From a virus: a stretch of 64,000 nt of DNA. Made by a program: the position numbers and the translations under genes. This document shows positions 17,097 to 25,005 of the stretch, one piece after another. Positions within the stretch are counted from its first letter, which is position 1. Each line of letters starts with the position of its first letter. Location of the stretch: positions 106,717-170,716 of IMG/VR virus record IMGVR_UViG_3300025876_000006. One strand, 5' to 3'. The notes under the pieces are model-generated. The model ran no database searches, was not told the DNA's origin, and was given only the letters and a program-made list of their open reading frames with translations.

Positions 17097-18971
17097 ATGA
17101 AAAAACTAACAGATATTTTAGAAAACAAAAATGTTATCTTAGACGAGAATAGCGACGCTAGCTTAGAAATCCTATTAAACGAAGCCGAGGCAAAACCGCC
17201 AGAAAATACTGACGTTGGTATTGTTCTTTCAAGACTATCAGATATGATTTCAATGTCAGATGATTTGTATGATACTGCATCTTCCCTTGAAGAAATTGAT
17301 AAGGAAACCGCCGATACTGTTGAATCCACATATAATTCTATTGATGAGTTATACGCGATGTTTGATGATAAGTATGATATCTTTAGATCTGATTTTGATA
17401 TGGGAGATATTGAAATGGATGAAGATTTCCGTATTAGTTTAGATGATCTATTAAATGAAGCAACTGATGAGTTATCAGAAGCATTTTTACGTTTGCCTGG
17501 CCATTTTATTAATAATGAATTATATGGAGTAGAACGAGATCTTAATACTTTTATTAAGGGTTTGCAAAATGGTAATGATGTTAATATGAAAGAGCTTAAT
17601 AAAATCATTAAGATATTACAAAGCGCTAAGAAGGAAGTTAAGAAATTCAATAAGCCTGAAGATGTTCCTGTTAGTTTTCAATATAAAAAAGAATCTATTG
17701 ACATTAATGAGTATTTCTCTAAAGCTGACTTGAAACTTATTGATAAGATGTATGACAAGAAGGGTAACCTTACTCCATTCGGAAGAAAGGTAATGAATCA
17801 TGGTAAGAAGCCAGGTGATAAAGGTTATATCGAAGAAGCAACCCGTCGAAACCAAGGGCTTACTGATTTATTCCATAACCTTGCTGCAGTTGAAAGACAA
17901 CTACGTCCTAACAGCCCTATTCACAGGTTAGTTGAAAAGACTGCTGAGGGTAATTATACTGCAGAATTTAAGAAGATGCAAAAATTGGTTGCTCCTCTTG
18001 TTAAAATGTGGGATGACATTGAAGCGGACTTAGACACAGACTACCCTCGTGAATCTATTGAAGAAGCTGGAGGTGATTGGGTTGTCGTTGATTTAAATAC
18101 TAAGAAGGTTACGTATGTTAAATCATATGACGCTGCTTCAAAGTATGTGAAGAAGAACGGTGGAGTAATTGCAAGCGCTGAATATTATGTTGATAACAAA
18201 AAGAAGTTTGAAGATACCTCGTTTGAAGGAGAGCCTCTTGATGAAGCAAAACAAAAAACAATTGAGGAAGACAAGTATACTGATCTTGGTTTAAGCGTAT
18301 CCCATACTCTAAACATGGCTCAAACCTTTTGGTATAAGTTAGGCGGTAAAGCTCAAATTGATCAAAAGAAATATGCTAAGCTTGAAGCTGATTATGTTAA
18401 AAGAGGTAAAGTAAAAGTAAAGCTTGATGATATTGGTAAAGTTACATTCAAGAATGTAACACACCATCTGACATTTAAAGATAAGAGTAAAGCAATGTTC
18501 CACGTTTCTGATAAACCTGGCACACCAACCGTAATCGGAAACTTCGATGCTCTTGGTGTTAACGGTAAGCGCGGTAATATGTTCCATTCTGCTATTAAAG
18601 ATAGAGATCTTGATTTAACATTTACAGAATCCATCGAAGAAGCCGTTTCTAGTTCAGCACTTTCCATTCTAAAGAAGGTCGGTTTTAAAGAAGCTCCAGT
18701 AGATAAGACAACAACAAAGGTCGTTAATTCTCTTTCTGGTAAAAAACTTAAACTGACTCAACTGTTTGGTATATCAATGCGAGCTGGTAAGTGGGCCGAT
18801 ATCTTTGTCGGGACTACCGAAGATGGCAAATATTTTGTGGTTGATCCATCTGGAACTACTATCTTTAATAAAGAATCTGAGTTAGTAACTGCTTTAAAGT
18901 CTGCCGCACTTGGTGAATCTATCAACCATTTTTTAAAGGGTGGTAAAGACCTTAATGACATCGTTGGTTAA
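17097..18971 (+). CDS. large acidic internal-head protein, putative protease-processed polyprotein
   Basis: 624 aa. There is no known enzyme motif. The striking trait is repeated (I/L)xE|A tetrads typical of T4 gp21-type cleavage sites: LLNE|A at 29 and 121, YIEE|A near 246, SIEE|A near 323, PLDE|A near 383 and SIEE|A near 515. They divide the chain into segments of about 60-130 residues, several of which look like small separate domains (for example 324-383 and 516-624). The N-terminal third is very acidic (Asp/Glu). I infer a scaffold or internal-protein precursor cut during head maturation. It ends just before a hairpin that overlaps the next gene's leader. Confidence 0.55.
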   Translation: MKKLTDILENKNVILDENSDASLEILLNEAEAKPPENTDVGIVLSRLSDMISMSDDLYDTASSLEEIDKETADTVESTYNSIDELYAMFDDKYDIFRSDFDMGDIEMDEDFRISLDDLLNEATDELSEAFLRLPGHFINNELYGVERDLNTFIKGLQNGNDVNMKELNKIIKILQSAKKEVKKFNKPEDVPVSFQYKKESIDINEYFSKADLKLIDKMYDKKGNLTPFGRKVMNHGKKPGDKGYIEEATRRNQGLTDLFHNLAAVERQLRPNSPIHRLVEKTAEGNYTAEFKKMQKLVAPLVKMWDDIEADLDTDYPRESIEEAGGDWVVVDLNTKKVTYVKSYDAASKYVKKNGGVIASAEYYVDNKKKFEDTSFEGEPLDEAKQKTIEEDKYTDLGLSVSHTLNMAQTFWYKLGGKAQIDQKKYAKLEADYVKRGKVKVKLDDIGKVTFKNVTHHLTFKDKSKAMFHVSDKPGTPTVIGNFDALGVNGKRGNMFHSAIKDRDLDLTFTESIEEAVSSSALSILKKVGFKEAPVDKTTTKVVNSLSGKKLKLTQLFGISMRAGKWADIFVGTTEDGKYFVVDPSGTTIFNKESELVTALKSAALGESINHFLKGGKDLNDIVG

Positions 18972-18980
18972 TCTCTAATA

Positions 18981-19006
18981 AGCCTTATATATAATTATAT
19001 AAGGTT
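18981..19006 (+). promoter_or_regulatory. stable hairpin covering the start region of the 19010 gene
   Basis: An 11-bp stem (one G.U) with loop TAAT. Its 3' arm contains AAGG, one of very few SD-like tetramers in the window, 5 nt before ATG 19010. It may hide the ribosome site or end or process the upstream transcript. No U-tract follows. Confidence 0.55.
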
Positions 19007-19009
19007 AAT

Positions 19010-19381
19010 ATGACAAAGGAAAATAAAAAATTAAATTTAAACAATTTCTCATTATACGCAGCTCAACATTATACTAATCCAAGAGTATTAAACGTTGACG
19101 AATTTTATGAAGATTTGAATAAATTTAAATATGTAAAAAAATTATTTACCAAATATAAAACTTCTGGCGACTTAAAAGAAAGATTAATATTAAATCATAT
19201 AATTTCAATATATAATGTTTTTAACATTGAGGCGGCAACTAAAATGTGCTTTTTTAAAATGGATGAAGAATCTTATCCTGCGTTAAAAACATTCTTGTTA
19301 TACTTAAACTATATTCAAGAGCATGAATTTATAAATATTCAATGTGATCTATACGTTGTAAAAAAACTAAATAAAATATAA
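19010..19381 (+). CDS. conserved T4-like marine phage protein
   Basis: 123 aa, helical, with N-L-N-N-F-S-L-Y-A-A near the start and K-E-R-L-I-L-N-H-I-I-S-I-Y-N-V-F in the middle. I recognise this pattern from a small conserved protein of marine T4-like phages encoded near head and neck genes. Its function is unknown. It has no leader-type cleavage motif and no membrane segment. Translation may depend on the hairpin immediately upstream. It is followed 5 nt later by another conserved gene. Confidence 0.6.
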   Translation: MTKENKKLNLNNFSLYAAQHYTNPRVLNVDEFYEDLNKFKYVKKLFTKYKTSGDLKERLILNHIISIYNVFNIEAATKMCFFKMDEESYPALKTFLLYLNYIQEHEFINIQCDLYVVKKLNKI

Positions 19382-19386
19382 AACTA

Positions 19387-19968
19387 GTGGGATTCTTATT
19401 CAAAGCAGCCGATACATTTTTTGCCTTACGATTTTTAAGGTTATTAACCATGCCCTGGACAAAAACTGGAGCGTTTCAAAATGGTATTATAGACAAAGAT
19501 GGTCGGGTAATTAAAAAGCCAGAGACTCCTAAGGAAAAGGAAGTGTATAACTTGTTTCATAAATTAGTTTTTAATATTAAACGGTTATTAAATAAACTTC
19601 CATTTGGAAAATCAACTATTGCCAGTTATGCAGCCGGATTATATTTGATTAAGGAACATACCGGAATGTCAGAGCTATTAATGGGAGAGCTTCTAGAAGA
19701 AGCGTTTGGTTATAATCCAACAACCAATATTGATTTAAACGAAACCATTGAAGACTGCCAAATTCAATCTGGTAATTATATTTTAAATGAAAATTTGTTT
19801 TTTGCCAATGGCGATATGCTTGCTCCAATGGGAAATGCAACGCTGACAATTAATGAAAGCTCTACTAATATGATTGGAACTATATTTAATATTCCAATTT
19901 ATAAAGCAAAGGATAATAAAACCGACCAATTCGTTTTGGTTACCACTAACAACATAACAAAAATATAA
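19387..19968 (+). CDS. conserved T4-like phage protein, GTG start
   Basis: 193 aa starting at GTG 19387 (M-G-F-L-F-K-A-A-D-T). An ATG in the same frame at 19450 would remove a hydrophobic segment that resembles homologues. The segment L-T-M-P-W-T-K-T-G-A-F-Q-N-G-I-I-D is, as I recall, conserved among marine T4-like phages. The protein has a basic helical centre and a beta-rich C-terminus. It is probably virion-associated given its position, but no function can be assigned. Confidence 0.6.
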   Translation: MGFLFKAADTFFALRFLRLLTMPWTKTGAFQNGIIDKDGRVIKKPETPKEKEVYNLFHKLVFNIKRLLNKLPFGKSTIASYAAGLYLIKEHTGMSELLMGELLEEAFGYNPTTNIDLNETIEDCQIQSGNYILNENLFFANGDMLAPMGNATLTINESSTNMIGTIFNIPIYKAKDNKTDQFVLVTTNNITKI

Positions 19969-19970
19969 AA

Positions 19971-20303
19971 ATGAATATTAACGAGACAAACGAAGATACG
20001 CCAAGTATGACGACATCTACTACAGCAACCACCGATGGAGGACCTTCTAAGAAAGGCTCATATAATCAATATAACCAAGGTGATAATTGGAAAATTTTTG
20101 ATGTTGATACGGATTGCTTTGAAAAATTTAGAAGTGGACGTAAGAAGTTCGAAAGATGGGCCCGATTTTTAAACATGGACAATGAAACACATAAATCAAT
20201 TTATGACTATGCTTCAAAGCATTCAAAAAATACTATAGTTTTGCGTTGTTCAGAATCAGGCGCTCTTCGTGCAATCAGGCGTCGTTCTAGCAACGGTCTG
20301 TAA
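19971..20303 (+). CDS. small basic protein of unknown function
   Basis: 110 aa. A low-complexity Thr/Ser/Gly N-terminus (1-35) precedes a compact domain with F-R-S-G-R-K-K-F-E-R-W and a C-terminal G-A-L-R-A-I-R-R-R. The basic tail suggests nucleic-acid contact. It is the last gene before the nrd promoter and follows the two conserved genes closely, so it is likely co-transcribed with them. Confidence 0.6.
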   Translation: MNINETNEDTPSMTTSTTATTDGGPSKKGSYNQYNQGDNWKIFDVDTDCFEKFRSGRKKFERWARFLNMDNETHKSIYDYASKHSKNTIVLRCSESGALRAIRRRSSNGL

Positions 20304-20320
20304 ATAACTACAGTTTGTTA

Positions 20321-20348
20321 TTTACAAATCGCTCAGTTATGATATAAT
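20321..20348 (+). promoter_or_regulatory. early promoter for nrdBA
   Basis: TTTACA 20321-20326, TATAAT 20343-20348, spacer 16 nt. A leader of about 60 nt precedes nrdB. The leader (20349-20416) holds no obvious structure. Confidence 0.7.
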
Positions 20349-20416
20349 TATACTATCATAACGAAATCAACCCGTGCCTGTAATAAGCACAAAACCACAA
20401 AACTATAGTAACCTAA

Positions 20417-21400
20417 ATGAGCAATCCCACAATCTTTGATGAGCAGGTAAGCAGAAAGCCTAATCATTATCCATGGACCGAAGCCTTTATTGAAAGCATG
20501 CACAATGGCTTTTGGACTGATAAAGAATTTAGTTTTAAAAGCGATATCCATCAATTTAAAACGGTCCTAACCGAACAAGAACAAGAGATTATTATTCGTG
20601 ATCTAAGCGCGATTGGTCAAATTGAAGTTGCTGTAAAAACATTTTGGGCTAAGCTTGGAGAGAACCTTCCACACCCATCTCTACAGGATCTTGGTTATGT
20701 TATGGCCAATACTGAGGTTATTCATAACAATGCTTATGAACGTCTTATTTCTATTTTAGATATGGAGGATGTGTTTGAAGAAAATCTTAAATTAGATTTT
20801 ATTCAAGGACGAGTTAATTATCTTAAGAAGTATACTCACCGGTTCTATAAAGATAGTAAAAAACAATACTTATATGCTATTACCTTATTTACTTTGTTTG
20901 TTGAGAACGTTTCGTTGTTTAGTCAATTCTACGTTATTAACTGGTTTGCTCGTTATAGAAACGTTTTAAAAGACACTGATCAACAAGTAAAATATACTCG
21001 TAACGAAGAGCGTATTCACGCAATGGTTGGCATAAAAATCATTAATACTATTCGTGAAGAACTTCCTGAGTTATTTGATGAAGAACTTGAAGAGCGTATT
21101 GTTGCTGCAGCGCATGAAGCATTTAAAGCTGAATCTAAAATTATTGATTGGGTTGTTAATGGTATTGACGAAGAAGGTTTATCTGCTCCACTTCTAAAAG
21201 AGTTTATTAAGAATAGAATTAATGCAAGCATGGGTGATATTGGTTTTCAAAAGCCATTTGAAATTGACGAAAAATTGCTTGAATCTACTATGTGGTTTGA
21301 AGAAGAACTTCATGGTAATAATATGACTGACTTCTTCCATAGCAGACCTGTTGAATATTCTAAAAAGAGCCAATCTTTTGATGAAAGCGACTTGTTTTAA
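20417..21400 (+). CDS. nrdB: class I ribonucleotide reductase beta subunit
   Basis: 327 aa. Metal ligands fall in order: E70 in I-G-Q-I-E-V (a Glu where E. coli has Asp84), E100 and H103 in A-N-T-E-V-I-H, Glu in F-V-E-N-V-S, and Glu/His in N-E-E-R-I-H. A Tyr follows at 107 in the position of the radical Tyr122. The C-terminal tail (D-E-S-D-L-F) is the peptide that docks to the alpha subunit. It supplies the radical for dNTP synthesis during infection. The gene order is nrdB-nrdA, opposite to many bacteria, with 21 nt between the genes. Confidence 0.92.
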   Translation: MSNPTIFDEQVSRKPNHYPWTEAFIESMHNGFWTDKEFSFKSDIHQFKTVLTEQEQEIIIRDLSAIGQIEVAVKTFWAKLGENLPHPSLQDLGYVMANTEVIHNNAYERLISILDMEDVFEENLKLDFIQGRVNYLKKYTHRFYKDSKKQYLYAITLFTLFVENVSLFSQFYVINWFARYRNVLKDTDQQVKYTRNEERIHAMVGIKIINTIREELPELFDEELEERIVAAAHEAFKAESKIIDWVVNGIDEEGLSAPLLKEFIKNRINASMGDIGFQKPFEIDEKLLESTMWFEEELHGNNMTDFFHSRPVEYSKKSQSFDESDLF

Positions 21401-21421
21401 TATGTATATATAATTTAACAA

Positions 21422-23086
21422 ATGATTGATAACGAATTAAACATTGAATGGCTAAATCGCGATTCTCGTAAATTTCTTGAAAGAGGTTACTTAATTGAAG
21501 GCGAAACACCAGAACAAAGGATGCGTGATATTTCTACTCACGCTGAAACACTTTTAGGTATTAAAGGGTTTGCTCTTAAATTTGAAGATTACTTACATAA
21601 AGGCTTTTATTCTCTTTCCAGCCCTATTTGGAGTAACTTTGGTAGAACTCGTGGTTTACCTATTAGTTGTTTTGGATCTTATATTGAAGATACTCTTGAA
21701 TCTATAACAGGCCATAAGCTTGCTGAAATTTCAATGATGACAAAACATGGCGGAGGTACATCTGCTTACTTTGGCGCATTACGTGGACGAGGCGCAAAGA
21801 TTGGCGAAGATCAAGGGACAAGCACAGGCGCTGTTCACTTCATGGAACTATATGATAAGTTGATGAATGTCGTATCACAAGGGAATGTCCGCCGTGGATC
21901 CTTTGCAGCATATCTTCCAATTGATCATCCAGATGTTGAAGAGTTTCTTAAGATCAGAGGAGACGGCCATGAGATTCAAGATATGTCAATTGGCGTTTGT
22001 GTATCAGACGACTTTATGAAAACAATGGTCGAAGGCGACAAAGAGAAACGTCGTATCTGGGGATTGGTTATCAAGAAACGTTTTGAAAGTGGTTATCCAT
22101 ATATCTTCTTTACGGATAACGTAGAAAATCAAAAGCCACAAGTTTATAAAGATAAAGATAAACACATCCATGCAAGTAACCTTTGTAATGAAATTTACTT
22201 AAGTGCTGATAAAGATGAAAGTTTTGTATGTAACCTCAGTTCATTGAACTTAGAAAAATGGGATGAGATTCAAGAGACTGATGCTATCGAAACATTGATT
22301 TATTTCCTTGACGCAGTAATGACAGAGTTCATTGATAAAACCGAAGGAATGCCATTTATGGATTGCGCCAGAAGATTTGCTAAAAACCAACGAGCTCTTG
22401 GATTGGGTGTATTGGGATGGCATAGTTATCTTCAATCTAAAATGATTGCATTTGAAAGTCTTGAAGCTCAGTTACACAATACTCAGGTATGGTCAACGAT
22501 TCGAACAAAGGCTGATAAAGCAACTGCCGAACTTGCTGAGATATTTGGTGAACCTAAACTACTTGAAGGTTATGGTAAAAGAAACTCAACGACATTGGCG
22601 GTTGCTCCAACGACTTCTTCTAGCTTTATTCTTGGGCAAACCAGTCCAAGCATTGAACCACTTAATAGTAATTACTTTACAAAGGATTTGGCCAAGGGTA
22701 AATTCACATTTAAGAATTCACATCTAAAAGAATTACTAAGACAAAAGGGTATGGATACTCTTCAGGTTTGGAAAGACATCTTAGAGCACGGCGGATCTGT
22801 TCAACATATTGAAGGATTAACCGAAGAAGAAAAGGACGTATTTAAAACGTTCGGAGAAATAAGCCAAAGAGAGATTGTTCTTCAGGCAGCTCAACGCCAA
22901 CAATTTATAGATCAAGGACAAAGTTTAAATATTATGATTCACCCTAAAGCGAAACCAAAGGACGTAAACGAACTAATGATATTTGCATGGGAGAATGGGA
23001 TTAAAGGTATGTACTATCAACGAAGTGCAAACCCTGCTCAGGAACTGGCTAGATCGTTAATGACATGCAAAACGTGCGAAGGATAA
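21422..23086 (+). CDS. nrdA: class I ribonucleotide reductase alpha subunit, short form
   Basis: 554 aa, about 200 shorter than E. coli or T4 NrdA: the N-terminal ATP-cone and nearby helices are absent, so dATP inhibition is probably lost. The catalytic set is present: P-I-S-C-F (redox Cys), N-L-C-N-E-I (thiyl Cys and catalytic Glu), V-C-N-L-S-S (redox partner), G-M-Y-Y-Q (radical-transfer tyrosines) and a C-terminal C-K-T-C-E-G reductant pair. It reduces NDPs to dNDPs with NrdB. The thioredoxin-like gene at 31184 could supply electrons. Confidence 0.92.
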   Translation: MIDNELNIEWLNRDSRKFLERGYLIEGETPEQRMRDISTHAETLLGIKGFALKFEDYLHKGFYSLSSPIWSNFGRTRGLPISCFGSYIEDTLESITGHKLAEISMMTKHGGGTSAYFGALRGRGAKIGEDQGTSTGAVHFMELYDKLMNVVSQGNVRRGSFAAYLPIDHPDVEEFLKIRGDGHEIQDMSIGVCVSDDFMKTMVEGDKEKRRIWGLVIKKRFESGYPYIFFTDNVENQKPQVYKDKDKHIHASNLCNEIYLSADKDESFVCNLSSLNLEKWDEIQETDAIETLIYFLDAVMTEFIDKTEGMPFMDCARRFAKNQRALGLGVLGWHSYLQSKMIAFESLEAQLHNTQVWSTIRTKADKATAELAEIFGEPKLLEGYGKRNSTTLAVAPTTSSSFILGQTSPSIEPLNSNYFTKDLAKGKFTFKNSHLKELLRQKGMDTLQVWKDILEHGGSVQHIEGLTEEEKDVFKTFGEISQREIVLQAAQRQQFIDQGQSLNIMIHPKAKPKDVNELMIFAWENGIKGMYYQRSANPAQELARSLMTCKTCEG

Positions 23087-23092
23087 AATAAA

Positions 23093-23293
23093 ATGACAAC
23101 AGACAAATATAGATGTATTAAGTGTAAAATTTCTTACGACGTCTTTTGGGACGATCATGTTGAGATTTATTATTCAGGAGTAGAAGACACTGACGAAGAC
23201 ATCAGTGACTTAACTGAATGCCACGAACCTGAGCATTGCCCATTCTGCGGATCTCACCTTCATGACGATATGGTTAGTGATTTTGATGAATAA
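23093..23293 (+). CDS. small zinc-ribbon protein downstream of nrdA
   Basis: 66 aa with two CxxC pairs: C-I-K-C at 8-11 and C-P-F-C at about 49-52, a typical zinc ribbon, and a very acidic remainder. It is 6 nt from nrdA and so shares its transcript. Its function is unknown. It could regulate or support the reductase, or bind nucleic acid or protein. Confidence 0.7.
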   Translation: MTTDKYRCIKCKISYDVFWDDHVEIYYSGVEDTDEDISDLTECHEPEHCPFCGSHLHDDMVSDFDE

Positions 23294-23382
23294 ATGCATT
23301 TTCCTCTTATTTTAAGGAAAGCTGGGGTATAATATCCCATTATTATTTGGTCTTCAAACCCTTATTCTACGGGGGTTCCAGA

Positions 23383-23400
23383 ACAAAATGCACATTTTGT
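23383..23400. promoter_or_regulatory. 18-bp palindrome (operator-like) upstream of early promoter
   Basis: ACAAAATG-CA-CATTTTGT, a perfect inverted repeat with a 2-nt centre, lies 12 bp before the -35 box at 23412. It is a candidate binding site for a dimeric regulator. As RNA it would form an 8-bp stem and could also end the nrd transcript. The rest of the 23294-23486 gap holds only a weak AACCC/GGGTT hairpin (23357-23377) and the promoter. Confidence 0.45.
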
Positions 23401-23411
23401 GAATTATTTTA

Positions 23412-23440
23412 TTTACAAATGTGCCTTTTTATGGTATAAT
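23412..23440 (+). promoter_or_regulatory. early promoter for small-gene operon
   Basis: TTTACA 23412-23417, TATAAT 23435-23440, spacer 17 nt. It should drive the run of tiny genes from 23487 through the tmRNA-like RNA at 25006 to the terminator at 25088. Confidence 0.8.
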
Positions 23441-23486
23441 ATAACTACAGAGAGGGACACCAACCAACCCGATCAACCACCACAAA

Positions 23487-23711
23487 ATGTACAAATACAC
23501 TTATACCGAACACCAGCAGAATCCCCCTTCACTTGGAGGCGATTGGGAATGCGGCACCGAGACCACGATCTGCTTCTCAAGAAGCCCAAAGAAGGCATGC
23601 AGCCTTAAGGGTATCGTTTCCCGCAAATTCGAGGGCGCTGACGGGTGTCCAATCATGAGCTCCGAAAAGCTCGAGTTTAACGGTAAGGTCATTTTCGATC
23701 GCACTCACTAA
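23487..23711 (+). CDS. small early protein, unknown
   Basis: 74 aa with four Cys, including E-C-G-T and G-C-P-I, and no recognised domain. Chosen over overlapping frames because it is the first ATG after the promoter with an A-rich CACAAAATG context and because it ends just before the next small gene. Base composition here is more GC-rich than the phage average, suggesting recent acquisition. It is possibly an anti-host early protein. Confidence 0.5.
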   Translation: MYKYTYTEHQQNPPSLGGDWECGTETTICFSRSPKKACSLKGIVSRKFEGADGCPIMSSEKLEFNGKVIFDRTH

Positions 23712-23726
23712 TAACCAAAAACGACC

Positions 23727-23807
23727 ATGATTCATATAGCCGAACTTTTTACCGCCATTCTCATCCTCGCCGCATCATTCATTACTTTGATCGCTTTCAC
23801 GGCCTAA
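23727..23807 (+). CDS. 26-aa membrane peptide
   Basis: A short frame encoding MIHIAELFTAILILAASFIT followed by six more residues, a single hydrophobic helix of about 18 residues. It is spaced regularly between neighbours at 23711 and 23828 in the same operon, which supports it being a real gene. Its role is unknown. Confidence 0.4.
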   Translation: MIHIAELFTAILILAASFITLIAFTA

Positions 23808-23827
23808 CCACAACCAACTAATATATT

Positions 23828-24076
23828 ATGACAATAAAACCAAATCGCACTCACTGCTACAGATTTACTGTAGAGATGGACAATGAAGAAGATATGAAAT
23901 CTCTGGCCACGTTCAGAAAATCATTCTATGGGACTAACCAATATGTAAAATGTCAAGGCCGTTGGGGTGAGAATAACCCCAATTATAAAAGAAGCCACAA
24001 CTTCCTAGGACATTCGAGATCGTTCTGCCCAGTTTCACTCGCCAAATATTGCGACGTTTATGTTTACTTTCGATAA
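23828..24076 (+). CDS. small early protein, unknown
   Basis: 82 aa, mixed alpha/beta with many aromatic and basic residues and C-x(n)-C spacing not typical of a zinc site (Cys at 10, 42 and 67 and one near the end). No family is recognised. It is a member of the early operon after 23412. Confidence 0.5.
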   Translation: MTIKPNRTHCYRFTVEMDNEEDMKSLATFRKSFYGTNQYVKCQGRWGENNPNYKRSHNFLGHSRSFCPVSLAKYCDVYVYFR

Positions 24077-24079
24077 GAT

Positions 24080-24166
24080 ATGAATTTAATAAGAATCACT
24101 CTTATGATGTTAGCCTGTACCGTCTGTTGGTACTGGTCAGTGAGATTAGTTTTAATAATTTTTTAA
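24080..24166 (+). CDS. 28-aa membrane peptide
   Basis: It encodes one transmembrane-like helix rich in Leu, Met, Trp and Val (MNLIRITLMMLACTVCWYW...). It is spaced 3 nt after one gene's stop and 1 nt before the next start, so the operon geometry supports it. It is the second tiny membrane peptide in this operon. Confidence 0.4.
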   Translation: MNLIRITLMMLACTVCWYWSVRLVLIIF

Positions 24167-24167
24167 G

Positions 24168-24383
24168 ATGAAACCAAACCTATTACAAAAACTATTAACC
24201 CAATTTCCTAACACTCAAAATGTTGAAATTCGTGGTGAGATTCAAAGTGTTCCAGAACTAACCGAGGAAAACTTTTGGACCTTAATTAAAAGCCACAACG
24301 AACTTGTTGAAAAGTTCAATTACGCCATTCACAACCTAAATGCAGAGTGCGAAGAACTAAGAAATAAACTAAATCAAAAATAA
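24168..24383 (+). CDS. small coiled-coil early protein
   Basis: 71 aa, mainly helical. The C-terminal half (E-L-V-E-K-F-N-Y-A-I...L-R-N-K-L) looks like a short coiled coil. No family is recognised. Tight operon spacing suggests co-expression with its neighbours. Confidence 0.55.
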   Translation: MKPNLLQKLLTQFPNTQNVEIRGEIQSVPELTEENFWTLIKSHNELVEKFNYAIHNLNAECEELRNKLNQK

Positions 24384-24400
24384 AAACCATTAATTATATT

Positions 24401-24619
24401 ATGAAAAAAACAACCAGCGCTAAATTCGAAAAACTGAAAGCCAATATTGCTAAACTTGAACTTCAAAAGGGAGATAAAACTAACTTTGGCTCAGTTGTTA
24501 AAGTAGGCGAAACAGGAATCACTTTTAAGAATACATACTCACCAAAGACAAGAATCCTGTTTATCCAACGCAAGTTTGGAAGAAACGAATATGTATTGAA
24601 TGACCTAATTAAACTTTAA
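24401..24619 (+). CDS. small basic early protein
   Basis: 72 aa, Lys-rich. The first 25 residues are helical (K-F-E-K-L-K-A-N-I-A-K-L), followed by a small beta domain (G-S-V-V-K-V-G-E-T-G-I-T-F). No family is recognised. The basic character would suit nucleic-acid or ribosome binding. Confidence 0.55.
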   Translation: MKKTTSAKFEKLKANIAKLELQKGDKTNFGSVVKVGETGITFKNTYSPKTRILFIQRKFGRNEYVLNDLIKL

Positions 24620-24621
24620 TT

Positions 24622-24795
24622 ATGAAAGAAACAAATTACACTACAAACATTAAGGCCGGTGATTCTGTGATGGTTAACGGTATGCAAATTATCGTTAATG
24701 AGAATTGCGGAAACGGCTGCTTTTATGGAACAGATTGTGATGGCGATGAGATCGAATTCGCCACCGAAGAAATCTTAGCAGTTGTTCCAGATTAA
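24622..24795 (+). CDS. 57-aa small early protein
   Basis: The frame begins 3 nt after the previous stop. The product is a small beta-type protein (I-K-A-G-D-S-V-M-V-N-G) with three Cys in a Gly-rich acidic stretch (residues 29-42), possibly an SH3-like barrel. It resembles short phage proteins that read like 'GDxVxVxGxxxxV', but no family is certain. Confidence 0.5.
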   Translation: MKETNYTTNIKAGDSVMVNGMQIIVNENCGNGCFYGTDCDGDEIEFATEEILAVVPD

Positions 24796-24804
24796 TATAA
24801 TAAT

Positions 24805-25002
24805 ATGGAAAAGATAGAAGAGCTAAAACAAAAGTATATTTTTGACCGTTTGGAATGCCTTAAGTGGGATTCAAAATATTACAAATATAAAAACACAAAG
24901 CTATCATCAGAGCTTGAAAAGAGCGAAGCTAAGCTCGTTGATATTTTAAAAGAGATTCGTGAACTTGAAAGTCTCCGTGTTAGACCAAAGAAAAATAAAT
25001 AA
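24805..25002 (+). CDS. small coiled-coil early protein
   Basis: 65 aa, almost entirely helical, with a coiled-coil heptad region L-S-S-E-L-E-K-S-E-A-K-L and a basic C-terminus R-V-R-P-K-K-N-K. Its stop codon lies 3 nt before the tmRNA-like RNA, so both share a transcript. Confidence 0.55.
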   Translation: MEKIEELKQKYIFDRLECLKWDSKYYKYKNTKLSSELEKSEAKLVDILKEIRELESLRVRPKKNK

Positions 25003-25005
25003 AAC

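Noticed and set aside
17081-17650. Antisense frame of 189 aa opposite the polyprotein gene
   Set aside because: It is a shadow of the acidic Ser/Asp-rich sense sequence, and the sense frame has clear processing motifs.
23325-23340. GGGGTATAATATCCC as a second promoter or hairpin
   Set aside because: There is no -35 match at the right spacing and the stem would have a one-base loop. It is probably chance.
23399-23608. Overlapping frame (69 aa) beginning before the -10 box of the 23412 promoter
   Set aside because: Its start would lie upstream of the transcript start. The frame at 23487 fits the promoter and operon better.
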